Shown here in pieces: positions 1-7,945 of a stretch of 12,998 nt of DNA. The position numbers and the translations under genes are program-made. How positions within the stretch are numbered: position 1 is the stretch's first letter; each line of letters starts with the position of its first letter. A model generated the notes under the pieces. The model was not told the DNA's origin. It saw nothing but the letters and a program-made list of their open reading frames with translations, and did not search any database. The stretch is from positions 25,707 to 38,704 of the forward strand of contig CAZWUZ010000004.1 of NCBI GenBank assembly GCA_964637655.1. Reading direction: 5' to 3'. This stretch comes from CAZWUZ01 sp964637655 [NCBI: uncultured bacterium] (lineage in GTDB: Bacteria; DAOPZR01).

Positions 1-19
1 CAAGCACCACAGCATGGCT

Positions 20-50
20 TTCACCGCAGAGCACGCAGAGCACACAGAGA
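20..50 (+). repeat. 31-bp TTCACC-(CAGAG)3 repeat, copy 1
   Basis: TTCACC is followed by three units of about 9 nt with consensus C[A/G]CAGAGCA. It matches the copy at 7897-7927 at 28 of 31 positions, and all three differences are A/G changes at the second base of a unit. It faces the inverted copy at 197-227. Confidence 0.85.
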
Positions 51-70
51 AAACCACACCAGATACTTGT

Positions 71-93
71 ACCACGGGGCACACGGAGTATGG
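71..93 (+). repeat. Degenerate CACGGGG-type repeat, copy 1
   Basis: ACCACGGGGCACACGGAG followed by TATGG. Related segments, starting with the same ACCACGGGG, are on the minus strand at 8168-8209 in the second island. It looks like a sequence variant of the CAGAG family with CGGGG/CGGAG cores in place of CAGAG. Confidence 0.55.
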
Positions 94-111
94 CAACAGA
101 GAATGACAACG

Positions 112-133
112 GCCGCAGGCTGAAGCCTGCGGC
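112..133. repeat. Small palindromic hairpin (GCCGCAGGCT/AGCCTGCGGC)
   Basis: Arms of 10 bp (112-121 and 124-133) pair perfectly around a 2-nt GA centre. The 'GCAGGCTGAAGCCTGCGGCTACC' type of motif is, to my knowledge, a common dispersed intergenic palindrome in several GC-rich bacterial groups. No T-run follows, so it is not an obvious terminator. It sits in the middle of the island bounded by 20-50 and 197-227. Confidence 0.75.
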
Positions 134-196
134 TACCACTGCTGCCACTACCGCTATCGGACAAGGTCCCGGGAACACCATGGACTGCGCTGCCAC

Positions 197-227
197 TCTC
201 TGTGTGCTCTGCGTACTCTGTGGTGAA
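197..227 (-). repeat. 31-bp TTCACC-(CAGAG)3 repeat, inverted copy 2
   Basis: Read on the minus strand this is TTCACC plus three C[A/G]CAGAG units, one with the linker TA instead of CA. It is an inverted partner of 20-50 and its TTCACC end lies 6 nt past the stop codon of the gene at 234-1613. Confidence 0.85.
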
Positions 228-233
228 TGAGGT

Positions 234-1613
234 TCAGTAGGCGGGGGCGAAGAGGTAGAGGTCGACACCGGGGAAGGCGCGGTGTGCCAGCAGCGGGCGG
301 GCGGCGCGCAGACCGGCAAGGAAGCTGCCGTCGGGGTCATGATACTGCCAGTGGCTCCATACCAGCCAGAGGCGGCGGCTCCCCGTGGCGGGAAGCGCGA
401 CCTCATCGACATACGTCGCCGCATGCAGGTAGTGACGCAGCGGCAATTGCGCGTAGGGGGCGATGCAGGTGACGACATCGCCCGGCTGCAGCGCAGCGGT
501 GATGGCCGCCGCCGCACCACGATAATCATCCGCCTGCGGATACTCGTCATGCAGTGTGGCTGCGGTCCCATGCAGCAGCGCCAGCGCATAGCAGGCAGCG
601 GCGAGCGCCGCCGGGCGACGGTGTTTGCCCGCCAGCGGCAGGGCCAGCAGCAGCAGCAGCGGCACGTGCACGATGAACAGGTAGCGGGCGGCAAACAGCG
701 GGGCGAACAGCCCGACCGCCAGCGCGATGAGCAGCGGCAGCAGCACCGGCACCGCAAGGTACGCGCGGCCGCGCAATTCGCGCAGGGCGAGCAGCGCAAG
801 CGTCCCCGCCCCGGCGAGCCCGAGATACTTCAACGCGATGGTCAGCGCGCTCTTCGGCAGCGGGTCACCCAGCAGCAGGATGACCAGTTCACGCCATGCC
901 TGCAGCAGCGAGGTGAGCGCGACCGAACCGACGGTCGTCGTGTCACCCGCACGCGCGAGAAGTACGCCCGTCCACGGCAGGAATGCGAGTGCCGGCAGGA
1001 TGAAAGCAAGCGCCAGCGGTGCACACGGCCGGTCGCCGCGCCACGGGCGCTGCCACAGGGCAACCACCAGCGCGGCGGCATACACCAGCACAAAATAGTA
1101 GTGGGTATAGAGCCCGGCGGCCAGGGCGAACGCCAGCAGCAGCGCGGTCCCGCGCGTCCGCACGGTCAGCAGGCGGGCGAGCAGGGCATAGGCCGATACG
1201 GCACAGAACTGCAGGAACGCGTAATTGCGCGTCTGCTGCCCCCAGTATTGCTGCAGCGGATGCAGCACGAAGAAGAGCAGCGCGGCCAGCAGGACGGGCA
1301 GCGGCAGCCGGCGGCCGGCCACGAGCAGGACGAGCGCGGCCGCGACACTCCAGAGCGCGGACCATCCGCGCGCCAGCAGCAGGGGCGCACCGTCGAGCCG
1401 CAACAGCAGGTTGAGCAGCAGGTGGTGGAGCGGCGGCGGCGTGTGCGTACCGGCGACCGGGTGCGCAAACTGCTGCCAGAGCGCGGGGAGCGGCTGCGCG
1501 GCGACCGCGAGATCCCAGGCCTCATCTATGCCCAGTCCGTGCGTAGCGAGCCCGGTCAAACGCAGGGCGCAGAGCGCGACCAAAAGCAGGGTGAGCAGCA
1601 GCACGTGGCGCAT
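234..1613 (-). CDS. GT39/PMT_2-type membrane glycosyltransferase
   Basis: Predicted 459-residue polytopic inner-membrane glycosyltransferase of the GT-C fold (PMT_2, ArnT-like superfamily), expected to transfer a sugar from a polyprenyl-phosphate donor on the periplasmic side. An N-terminal hydrophobic helix is followed by a first periplasmic loop with the acidic pair D30-E31 in GLGIDEAW, the usual position of the catalytic Asp/Glu of this family. HTPPPLHHLLLNLL, QQTRNYAF and THYYFVLVY are typical family blocks, and many Leu/Ala-rich helices follow. The reading frame is open upstream to 1676, but I chose the ATG at 1613: the first helix starts there and a good promoter with its -10 box 6 nt upstream would not transcribe earlier starts. 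No Shine-Dalgarno is possible on that transcript. It is divergent from rmlA, consistent with envelope glycan work; donor and acceptor are unknown. Confidence 0.85.
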   Translation of the reverse strand: MRHVLLLTLLLVALCALRLTGLATHGLGIDEAWDLAVAAQPLPALWQQFAHPVAGTHTPPPLHHLLLNLLLRLDGAPLLLARGWSALWSVAAALVLLVAGRRLPLPVLLAALLFFVLHPLQQYWGQQTRNYAFLQFCAVSAYALLARLLTVRTRGTALLLAFALAAGLYTHYYFVLVYAAALVVALWQRPWRGDRPCAPLALAFILPALAFLPWTGVLLARAGDTTTVGSVALTSLLQAWRELVILLLGDPLPKSALTIALKYLGLAGAGTLALLALRELRGRAYLAVPVLLPLLIALAVGLFAPLFAARYLFIVHVPLLLLLALPLAGKHRRPAALAAACYALALLHGTAATLHDEYPQADDYRGAAAAITAALQPGDVVTCIAPYAQLPLRHYLHAATYVDEVALPATGSRRLWLVWSHWQYHDPDGSFLAGLRAARPLLAHRAFPGVDLYLFAPAY

Positions 1614-1619
1614 GCGGCA

Positions 1620-1648
1620 AGTGTAACTGAAGACACCGGCAGCGTCAA
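1620..1648 (-). promoter_or_regulatory. Sigma70-type promoter, leaderless, for glycosyltransferase
   Basis: On the minus strand TTGACG (1643-1648) is separated by 17 nt from TACACT (1620-1625). Only 6 nt (1614-1619) lie between the -10 box and the ATG at 1613, so transcription should start at or next to the A of ATG. Its -35 box is 7 nt from the oppositely directed -35 box of the rmlA promoter. Confidence 0.6.
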
Positions 1649-1655
1649 CGCGGCT

Positions 1656-1684
1656 TTGACTTTCCCGTCGGGGCAACCTATACT
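1656..1684 (+). promoter_or_regulatory. Sigma70-type promoter for the rmlAB cluster
   Basis: TTGACT (1656-1661), a 17-nt spacer and TATACT (1679-1684) give a near-consensus promoter. The predicted start is near 1691, leaving a leader of about 20 nt that contains the ribosome binding site GGAAGGAG (1698-1705), 6 nt before the GTG of rmlA. Confidence 0.75.
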
Positions 1685-1711
1685 TTGCGTATCCACCGGA
1701 AGGAGCGTGCC

Positions 1712-2437
1712 GTGAAAGGCGTTATCCTCGCGGGGGGGCTGGGCTCGCGCCTCGCCCCGCTGACCAAGATCACCAACAAGCATCTGCTCCCCGTCTACAA
1801 CAAGCCGATGATCTACTACCCGATCGAGACGCTGGTCGATGCGGGGATCGACGAGATCATGGTGGTCACGGGCGGCAGCCACGCGGGCGATTTCCTGCGG
1901 CTGCTGGGGAACGGCGCGGAGTTCAAGCTGAAGGACCTGCGCTACGCCTACCAGGAAGGGGAAGGCGGCATCGCCGACGCGCTGCGCCTGGCGGCCAACT
2001 TCGTTTTCGACGATCGTTTCGTCGTCATCCTCGGCGACAATATCATCGAGAAGAGCATCCGCCCATACGTCGACCATTTCCGCGCGCAGACACGCGGGGC
2101 GCGCATTTTGCTCAAGGAAGTGCCCGACCCGCAGCGGTTCGGCGTGGCGCGTCTCGACGGCGACAAGGTGACAGAGATCATCGAAAAGCCGAAAAACCCG
2201 CCATCCACCTACGCGGTGACGGGAATCTACATGTACGACCCGCAGGTGTTCGAGTTCATCCGCGGACTCAAGCCGTCAGGGCGCGGCGAGCTGGAAATCA
2301 CCGACGTCAACAACGCCTATTTACAGCGCGGCGAACTGCAGTACGACATCCTCGACGGCTGGTGGACGGACGCGGGAACGTTCCCGTCGCTCTACCGCGC
2401 CACGCAGCTGGTGCACCAGAAACTCTACGGAGCGTGA
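1712..2437 (+). CDS. rmlA: Glucose-1-phosphate thymidylyltransferase (RmlA/RfbA), compact form
   Basis: Catalyses dTTP + glucose-1-phosphate to dTDP-glucose + PPi, the first step of dTDP-deoxysugar synthesis, in the cytoplasm. The 241-residue product begins with the nucleotide-binding signature GGLGSRLAPLT (residues 8-18), then K23-HLLPV and KPMIYYP (31-37). QEGEGGIADAL (81-91) is the base-binding segment, GD at 108-109 supplies the metal-binding Asp, and EIIEKP and EITDVN blocks follow. It is about 50 residues shorter than the enterobacterial enzyme and lacks its C-terminal extension. I chose the GTG at 1712 because it has a GGAAGGAG site 6 nt upstream and gives the canonical MKGVILAGG start; an in-frame ATG at 1685 would overlap the end of the -10 promoter box. 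Only one base separates its stop from the rmlB start, so the two are translationally linked. Confidence 0.95.
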   Translation: MKGVILAGGLGSRLAPLTKITNKHLLPVYNKPMIYYPIETLVDAGIDEIMVVTGGSHAGDFLRLLGNGAEFKLKDLRYAYQEGEGGIADALRLAANFVFDDRFVVILGDNIIEKSIRPYVDHFRAQTRGARILLKEVPDPQRFGVARLDGDKVTEIIEKPKNPPSTYAVTGIYMYDPQVFEFIRGLKPSGRGELEITDVNNAYLQRGELQYDILDGWWTDAGTFPSLYRATQLVHQKLYGA

Positions 2438-2438
2438 G

Positions 2439-3458
<1,020 letters not shown>

Positions 3459-3464
3459 CGCGCC

Positions 3465-5657
3465 ATGGACCGCGACGCGGGACTCTTCTGCCGGCACGCG
3501 CTCCCGCTGCTGCTGCTGCTGGCCGCCGCGCTGCTCTATTTCAGTCCCGTCCTGACCGCAGACGGGATGTTCGCCGGTTCCGACATCCACCGGCAGTTCT
3601 TCTTCTGGCACAGTTTCGCGCGCGCGGAACTGCTCGACGGACGTTTCCCGCTGTGGGACCCGTACACCTTCGGCGGACGCCCGTTTTTCGCCGCGCTGCA
3701 GCCCGCGCTGCTCTACCCGCTGACCTGGCTCTACCTGCTGCCGTCATACCCGCTGGCGCTGCACCTCAACCTGCTGCTGAACCTCGCGCTGGCCGGTTTC
3801 TTCGCGTACCTGTACGTGGCGCGCGCCACCGGCGACCGCAGCGCCGGCCTGGTCGCGGGCGTCACCTACGCGTTTTCGGGGTTTGCCCTCACCTGCCTCT
3901 TTCTCGGGCATGTCAGCATCAGCAACTGCCTGCCGTGGCTGCCGCTGCTCTTTCTCGCGCTCGACCTGGCCGTGCGGCAGCCGGCGGCAGGGGCGGCGCT
4001 GCTGGCGACGGGATTCGCGCTGCTGCTCTTCGCGGGGCAGCCGCAATTCGCCTTCTACGCAGGCGTCGCCGCCGCGCTCTACGCTGTCGCGCGCGCCAGC
4101 GTGCTGCCGCAGCGCGGACGCTATCTGCTGACCGCAGCAACCGGCGCGGCGCTCGGCCTGCTGCTCGCCTCGGCGCAACTGCTGCCGACGCTGGAATTGA
4201 ACGCGCGGTCAGCACGTCGCCTCGTGCCGATGGCCTGGGAGCAGGTCGTCTACCAGTCGCTGGTCCCGCTGCACCTGCCGCAGTTCATCGTCCCCGGGAT
4301 TTTCGGCACCATCCCCGATGGCACCTATTTCTGGCAGTTGACGGGGTACGAGGAAGTGATGGAGTATGCCGGGCTCCCCGCGCTGCTGCTGGCAGGTATC
4401 GGCTGGCTGGCCGGCGCGGGACGGCGACGGCATTTCTTCGCCGCGCTGGCGGGTGCAGCACTGCTCGCCGCCTGCGGACAGCACCTGCCGTGCTACCGCT
4501 GGCTGCACGATTTCGTGCCGGGCTTCGCACTCTTCCGCTGGCCGCTGCGCCTGCTCTGGCTCTGGAGTTTCGCTGTCGCCGTGCTGGCGGGGCTGGGACT
4601 GGCACGACTGCGTGACGGGCGCCTGCCCGCCGCACCTGCCGCGCGGATACGCCGCGCCGCGCAGGTGCTTGTCTGCCTGACACTCGCCGCCAGTGTCGTT
4701 CTCGCCGTCGCGGCCGCGCAGGAAGGCACGCTGGCCGACGCGCTCATCGCCCGCGCGCAGCAGGCCTATGACGCGCGCGGTCCGCAGCATGCGCGGCCCT
4801 TCGCCTGGTACGCGGAAAAGATCCCGGTCGTGCTGGGCGCGGCGCTGACCGCATCCGCGCGCAGCACGCTGGTGCTGCTGGCGTCGGCCATCCTGCTCAC
4901 CCTCATGCTGCGCCAGGTGCGGCTGGTACGGTGGTGCAGCTATGCGTTCGTCCTGCTGCTGTTTGCCGATCTCTGGTCGGTAGCGCGCCCGTACCTCGTG
5001 ACGCGCGCGCTGCCCGACCGCGCGACGCTGGCGGCGCTTGTTCCCGAGCGCGTGCGCGAAGGCGAAACGCGCTACCTGTCGCTGGCGCAGGCGCTGCCGC
5101 AGAACAGCGGCATGTTCATCCGGCGCGAGGAACTGGGCGGCTACGACCCGCTGCTGACGGCCGACTGGTACCGGCTGGCGCAGCAGCACGACCGCGACGG
5201 GAAGGTGGACGAGAACGCGCCGCTGCAGGAACCCGACCTGTCGGTGCCGGCCTGGCGCTACCTCGGGCTGGCGGCGGTGCTGCATGACAGCGGCTGGCAG
5301 GAGTATCCCGCGGCGGCGCGCTATGTGCCCGCGGACCGGGTGGCCCTGCTGCGTTTCGCGCCCGGCGACCTGACGCTGGAGGTCGCTGACGGCACGCGCG
5401 AAGTGCTCGTCCGCCAGCCGTATTATCCCGGCTGGCAGGCGGGAGCGCTGACGGCGTCCGGCCCGCAACCCGTTGCGGTTGAACCCGTACCCGACCGCAG
5501 CGAGCTGACCGTCGTGCGGCTGCAGCTCCCCGAGGGGACGCAGCGGGTGCGCCTCACCTACCACCCGCCGTTCTTCCGCGCGGGACTGGCGCTGACGCTC
5601 CTCGGCACGCTCCTGCTGCTCTGGCTGCTGTTGACAGCGCGACGGCGGCTGGAGTAG
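3465..5657 (+). CDS. YfhO-like polytopic membrane protein (GT-C fold)
   Basis: A 730-residue integral membrane protein resembling the YfhO family, whose members are thought to be GT-C-type enzymes or helpers of cell-surface glycosylation. The first helix (about 13-32) leads into the family signature GSD (38-40), then HRQFFFWHSFARAELLDG and PLWDPYTFGGRPFF (62-75). The motif resembles the first-loop acidic active site of lipid-linked-sugar transferases. Roughly a dozen Leu/Ala-rich helices follow, then a soluble stretch around 510-690 that is probably periplasmic, and a last helix before the basic C-terminus ARRRLE. It starts 6 nt after rfbB with only a weak GGAA upstream, suggesting coupling to rfbB. 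Context supports sugar transfer to a cell-surface glycan; the exact reaction is unknown. Confidence 0.85.
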   Translation: MDRDAGLFCRHALPLLLLLAAALLYFSPVLTADGMFAGSDIHRQFFFWHSFARAELLDGRFPLWDPYTFGGRPFFAALQPALLYPLTWLYLLPSYPLALHLNLLLNLALAGFFAYLYVARATGDRSAGLVAGVTYAFSGFALTCLFLGHVSISNCLPWLPLLFLALDLAVRQPAAGAALLATGFALLLFAGQPQFAFYAGVAAALYAVARASVLPQRGRYLLTAATGAALGLLLASAQLLPTLELNARSARRLVPMAWEQVVYQSLVPLHLPQFIVPGIFGTIPDGTYFWQLTGYEEVMEYAGLPALLLAGIGWLAGAGRRRHFFAALAGAALLAACGQHLPCYRWLHDFVPGFALFRWPLRLLWLWSFAVAVLAGLGLARLRDGRLPAAPAARIRRAAQVLVCLTLAASVVLAVAAAQEGTLADALIARAQQAYDARGPQHARPFAWYAEKIPVVLGAALTASARSTLVLLASAILLTLMLRQVRLVRWCSYAFVLLLFADLWSVARPYLVTRALPDRATLAALVPERVREGETRYLSLAQALPQNSGMFIRREELGGYDPLLTADWYRLAQQHDRDGKVDENAPLQEPDLSVPAWRYLGLAAVLHDSGWQEYPAAARYVPADRVALLRFAPGDLTLEVADGTREVLVRQPYYPGWQAGALTASGPQPVAVEPVPDRSELTVVRLQLPEGTQRVRLTYHPPFFRAGLALTLLGTLLLLWLLLTARRRLE

Positions 5658-5660
5658 GAT
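5631..5660 (+). promoter_or_regulatory. Probable promoter of the bacteriohemerythrin gene
   Basis: TTGACA (5631-5636), an 18-nt spacer and TAGGAT (5655-5660) lie over the last codons of the YfhO-like gene. The -35 box is perfect and the -10 box matches 4 of 6. The predicted start near 5667 leaves a leader of about 20 nt carrying GGAGG (5676-5680) before the ATG at 5688, matching the leader length of rmlA. Confidence 0.5.
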
Positions 5661-5687
5661 TTCCGCATCCCGCATGGAGGTGGCCCC

Positions 5688-6095
5688 ATGGCCTTTATCG
5701 ACTGGAGCAGCGCACTGAGCACCGGTGTCACGGAATTCGACAATCAGCACAGTAAACTCGTCGCCCTCGCCAACGAACTGCACGATGCGATGCGCGCGGG
5801 CAAGGCGAAGGACGTGCTCGGCACCATCCTCGGCAACCTCATCAGCTACACCGCGACGCATTTCGCGGCAGAGGAGCGGCTGATGGTGCAGCACAACTAT
5901 CCCGACAAGGCGGCGCATCAGATTGAACACCGCGCGCTGGTCGACAAGGTCAACGCCTTGAAGCGGGATTTCGACAGCGGCAAGGTCATGCTGTCGATGG
6001 AAGTGATGAATTTTCTCAAGGACTGGCTGGGAAAACACATCCAGGGTTCGGACAAGAAGTACGGCCCGTACTTCAACAGCAAGGGCGTGAAGTAG
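5688..6095 (+). CDS. Bacteriohemerythrin (class I O2-binding diiron protein)
   Basis: A single-domain, 135-residue four-helix-bundle protein that binds O2 at a non-heme diiron site, used for oxygen storage, delivery, scavenging or sensing. All seven canonical iron ligands are present at standard positions: H21 (DNQH), H58 and E62 (THFAAEE), H77 and H81 (HQIEH), H117 and D122 (GKHIQGSD). Spacing equals that of well-studied bacteriohemerythrins, so an intact O2-binding site is expected. There is no signal peptide or fused signalling domain, so it is cytoplasmic. A strong GGAGG lies 7 nt before the ATG, and a likely promoter of its own sits inside the end of the preceding gene. Its stop codon shares one base with the GTG of the next gene. 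It implies exposure to changing oxygen. Confidence 0.95.
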   Translation: MAFIDWSSALSTGVTEFDNQHSKLVALANELHDAMRAGKAKDVLGTILGNLISYTATHFAAEERLMVQHNYPDKAAHQIEHRALVDKVNALKRDFDSGKVMLSMEVMNFLKDWLGKHIQGSDKKYGPYFNSKGVK

Positions 6096-6760
6096 TGCGC
6101 CTCGCCGCTCTTCTGCTTCTGCTGCTGGCGGCGACACTGCCGGCGGCGGCGGATTCACCGCTCACCTCGACCCGCTTTGCCGAGACCTACCTCGATGTGC
6201 CGATGGTCTGGCTGGCAGACACGCGCGGTGTGCTCACCCCGGCGCTGGCGGAATACCTCGCCGACCCGCTCGTCCCCATCGACGCGCGGGCCGCGGCCTG
6301 CAACGCGCTCGGCTGGGACATCGACGGGAAGTACAACGCCGAACTGTTCCGCGGCTGGCTGGCACTGCGCTACGGGGTGCGCCACACCGCTGTGGGTCCT
6401 GACCTGCTCACCGCGGACGAACTCTTCGTGCTCGGCTACCTGACCGCGCTGGACGATTACTTCCACCCGGAGCAGGCGCTGCCGTACCTGCAGGCGGCGC
6501 AACAGCGCAATCCCTCGTCGCTGACCGTCGCGCTCATCACGTTGCTGGCGGAGGCGCAGGCAGACCTCGGCAGCAACCGCAGCGCGCGCATCTGGCCGCG
6601 CACAGAAGCGCTGCTGCGCGACCCGTCGCTGCGCCGCGGCCTGCGTCCTGCGGCGCTCACCGCCATCGTCAATTATCTCGTGCTCTACCGTGCGGAAGCG
6701 GCAGTTGACACCGACACCCCGTCGTCCGTGGCCCCCGTCACCACCACGTCCACGAACTGA
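6095..6760 (+). CDS. Secreted protein of unknown function
   Basis: A 221-residue product with a clear Sec signal (MRLAALLLLLLAATLPAAA) and a likely cleavage after A19. I do not recognise the family. The mature part is mostly helical. TRFAETYLDVPMVWLAD is followed by VPIDARAAACNALGWDIDGKYNA, then LTADELFVLGYLTALDDYF and PEQALPYLQAAQQRNPSSLTVALITLLAEAQ. The last has the rhythm of a TPR-like helix pair. The C-terminus is Thr/Ser-rich and unstructured. The GTG start at 6095 overlaps the hemerythrin TAG by one base, so translation is probably coupled to it. There is no strong ribosome binding site of its own. The last 76 bp are antisense to the end of mtaB. It could be a periplasmic scaffold or binding protein; no catalytic motif is seen. 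Confidence 0.75.
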   Translation: MRLAALLLLLLAATLPAAADSPLTSTRFAETYLDVPMVWLADTRGVLTPALAEYLADPLVPIDARAAACNALGWDIDGKYNAELFRGWLALRYGVRHTAVGPDLLTADELFVLGYLTALDDYFHPEQALPYLQAAQQRNPSSLTVALITLLAEAQADLGSNRSARIWPRTEALLRDPSLRRGLRPAALTAIVNYLVLYRAEAAVDTDTPSSVAPVTTTSTN

Positions 6761-7872
6761 TTGGCCGGCACTGATGCGGGCAGGCGCACCGCCTGGTAGG
6801 TTTCGGTGTAGCCGCGCCCCGCGCGTTCCGTCAGCACCGTCTGCCGCGTCCCGATGAGCAGTTCCCGGTAGGTGCGTGCCGTTGCTGCCACCGTCGCGGC
6901 CAGGCGCGTGACACGTTCCTGCGCCACGCGTTCAGGAACGCGTCCGGGAAACGATGCCGCGGGGGTCCCGGGGCGCGGCGAAAAGGGGAACGCATGCACG
7001 CGCGCAAGCTGATACGCGCGCGCCACGTGTTCCGTCGCGGCAAAATCGTCCTCCGTCTCGCCGGGAAACCCGGTGATGCAGTCGGCGGTCAGCGCCGCCA
7101 GCGGCAGGCGGGCGCGGAGGCGTGTCAGCAGCCGGTCGAGGTCGGCGCGTCCGTAGGGGCGGCGCATGCGGCGCAGCACGTCGTCCGACCCGCTCTGCAG
7201 CGGCAGGTGGAGGTGCGGGCAGAGACGCGGCTGCTGCGCCGCGATGAGGTCGAGCAGCGCATCGGTCACCGTGTGCGGTTCGAGCGAACTGAGCCGCAGG
7301 CGGAAGGCGCCGGGGAGCGCCAGCGCCTGTTGCAGAAAAGCGACGAGATCAGTGTCGCCGTGGCGGTAGGAGGCGAGGTGCAGACCGGTGAGCACGATCT
7401 CTTTCGCGCCCGCCTCCACCCACGCGCGTACCTGTGCCAGCGCTGCGGCCGGTTCCGCGTGCCACTCACCGGGCCGCAGCGAGGGAATAATGCAGTAGGC
7501 GCAGCGGTGCGAGCAGCCATCCTGCAGTTTCAGCGTGCGGCGGGTGCGACGTGGCGGGGCGGGCAGGGCAGGGTCCGCTGCCGGCGGCAGCGACGGCCAG
7601 CCCTGCAGCACCAGTTCGACCCCGGCAGGCGCACCGCCCGTCGCCTGCCAGTGCCGGGCGAGGCAGCCCGTGACAGCGATGCGCGGCACGCCCAGCCGCA
7701 GCCAGCGGTGGATGTGCTGGCGCGCGGTGCGCTCACTGCGCGCGGTGACGGCGCAGCCATGCAGCACGCAGAGCGACGCGGCGGCAGGCGCGGCGACGAG
7801 CGGTATGCCGTCCCAGGCCTCCGCCTCCGCGCGGTTGAGCCGGCACCCGAGCACGTGCAGGTAGACACTCAT
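6685..7872 (-). CDS. mtaB: tRNA t6A37 methylthiotransferase (MtaB), radical SAM
   Basis: Adds a methylthio group to N6-threonylcarbamoyladenosine at position 37 of tRNAs reading ANN codons, using two [4Fe-4S] clusters and S-adenosylmethionine in the cytoplasm. In the 395-residue product the N-terminal UPF0004 domain has its three cluster cysteines at C10 (LGCRLN), C40 (HGCAVT) and C70 (TGCLAR). The radical-SAM motif CSHRCAYC gives C120, C124 and C127. FPGETEDDF and the C-terminal TRAM-like domain (about 335-390) follow. GCRLN rather than GCQMN favours MtaB over MiaB or RimO. I chose the ATG at 7872 because it yields the canonical start MSVYLHVLGCRLN; a longer frame to 7920 only reads into the repeat island. 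Its 3' end overlaps the convergent secreted-protein gene by 76 bp. No clear promoter is seen. Confidence 0.92.
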   Translation of the reverse strand: MSVYLHVLGCRLNRAEAEAWDGIPLVAAPAAASLCVLHGCAVTARSERTARQHIHRWLRLGVPRIAVTGCLARHWQATGGAPAGVELVLQGWPSLPPAADPALPAPPRRTRRTLKLQDGCSHRCAYCIIPSLRPGEWHAEPAAALAQVRAWVEAGAKEIVLTGLHLASYRHGDTDLVAFLQQALALPGAFRLRLSSLEPHTVTDALLDLIAAQQPRLCPHLHLPLQSGSDDVLRRMRRPYGRADLDRLLTRLRARLPLAALTADCITGFPGETEDDFAATEHVARAYQLARVHAFPFSPRPGTPAASFPGRVPERVAQERVTRLAATVAATARTYRELLIGTRQTVLTERAGRGYTETYQAVRLPASVPANQFVDVVVTGATDDGVSVSTAASAR

Positions 7873-7896
7873 CGCCCTGCCCACGTCCGTAACTGC

Positions 7897-7927
7897 TTCA
7901 CCACAGAGCACACAGAGCACGCAGAGA
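7897..7927 (+). repeat. 31-bp TTCACC-(CAGAG)3 repeat, copy 3
   Basis: TTCACC followed by three C[A/G]CAGAGCA units. It differs from the copy at 20-50 at 3 of 31 positions. It begins 24 nt upstream of the mtaB start codon and points away from mtaB. Confidence 0.85.
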
Positions 7928-7945
7928 ACTGTGCAGCCAGTACGT

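Larger units (their letters stand above)
1..233. other. Gene-free repeat island 1
   Basis: No convincing coding sequence is seen here. The stretch holds two inverted copies of a 31-bp CAGAG-type repeat (20-50 and 197-227), a degenerate CACGGGG-type segment (71-93) and a 10-bp perfect hairpin (112-133). The inner end of the island lies 6 nt beyond the stop codon of the minus-strand glycosyltransferase. Base composition is less GC-rich than the flanking genes. There is no stem followed by a T-run that would make a standard intrinsic terminator for the gene at 234-1613. Confidence 0.8.

Noticed and set aside
112-133. Hairpin as intrinsic terminator for the gene at 234-1613
   Set aside because: There is no T-run after the stem on the minus strand and it lies about 100 nt past the stop.
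648-664. CAG/CTG triplet runs
   Set aside because: They encode Leu-rich transmembrane helices in the membrane proteins (also near 3508-3525) and are explained by codon bias, not by an independent repeat.
282-1715. Long plus-strand open frame opposite the glycosyltransferase
   Set aside because: It is Gln/Arg-rich with no domain-like pattern and mirrors the codon bias of the minus-strand gene; a by-product of high GC.
4209-6158. Minus-strand open frame of 649 residues opposite the YfhO-like gene and hemerythrin
   Set aside because: It crosses two well-supported genes and the gap between them, and its product is low-complexity Gln/Arg-rich sequence.
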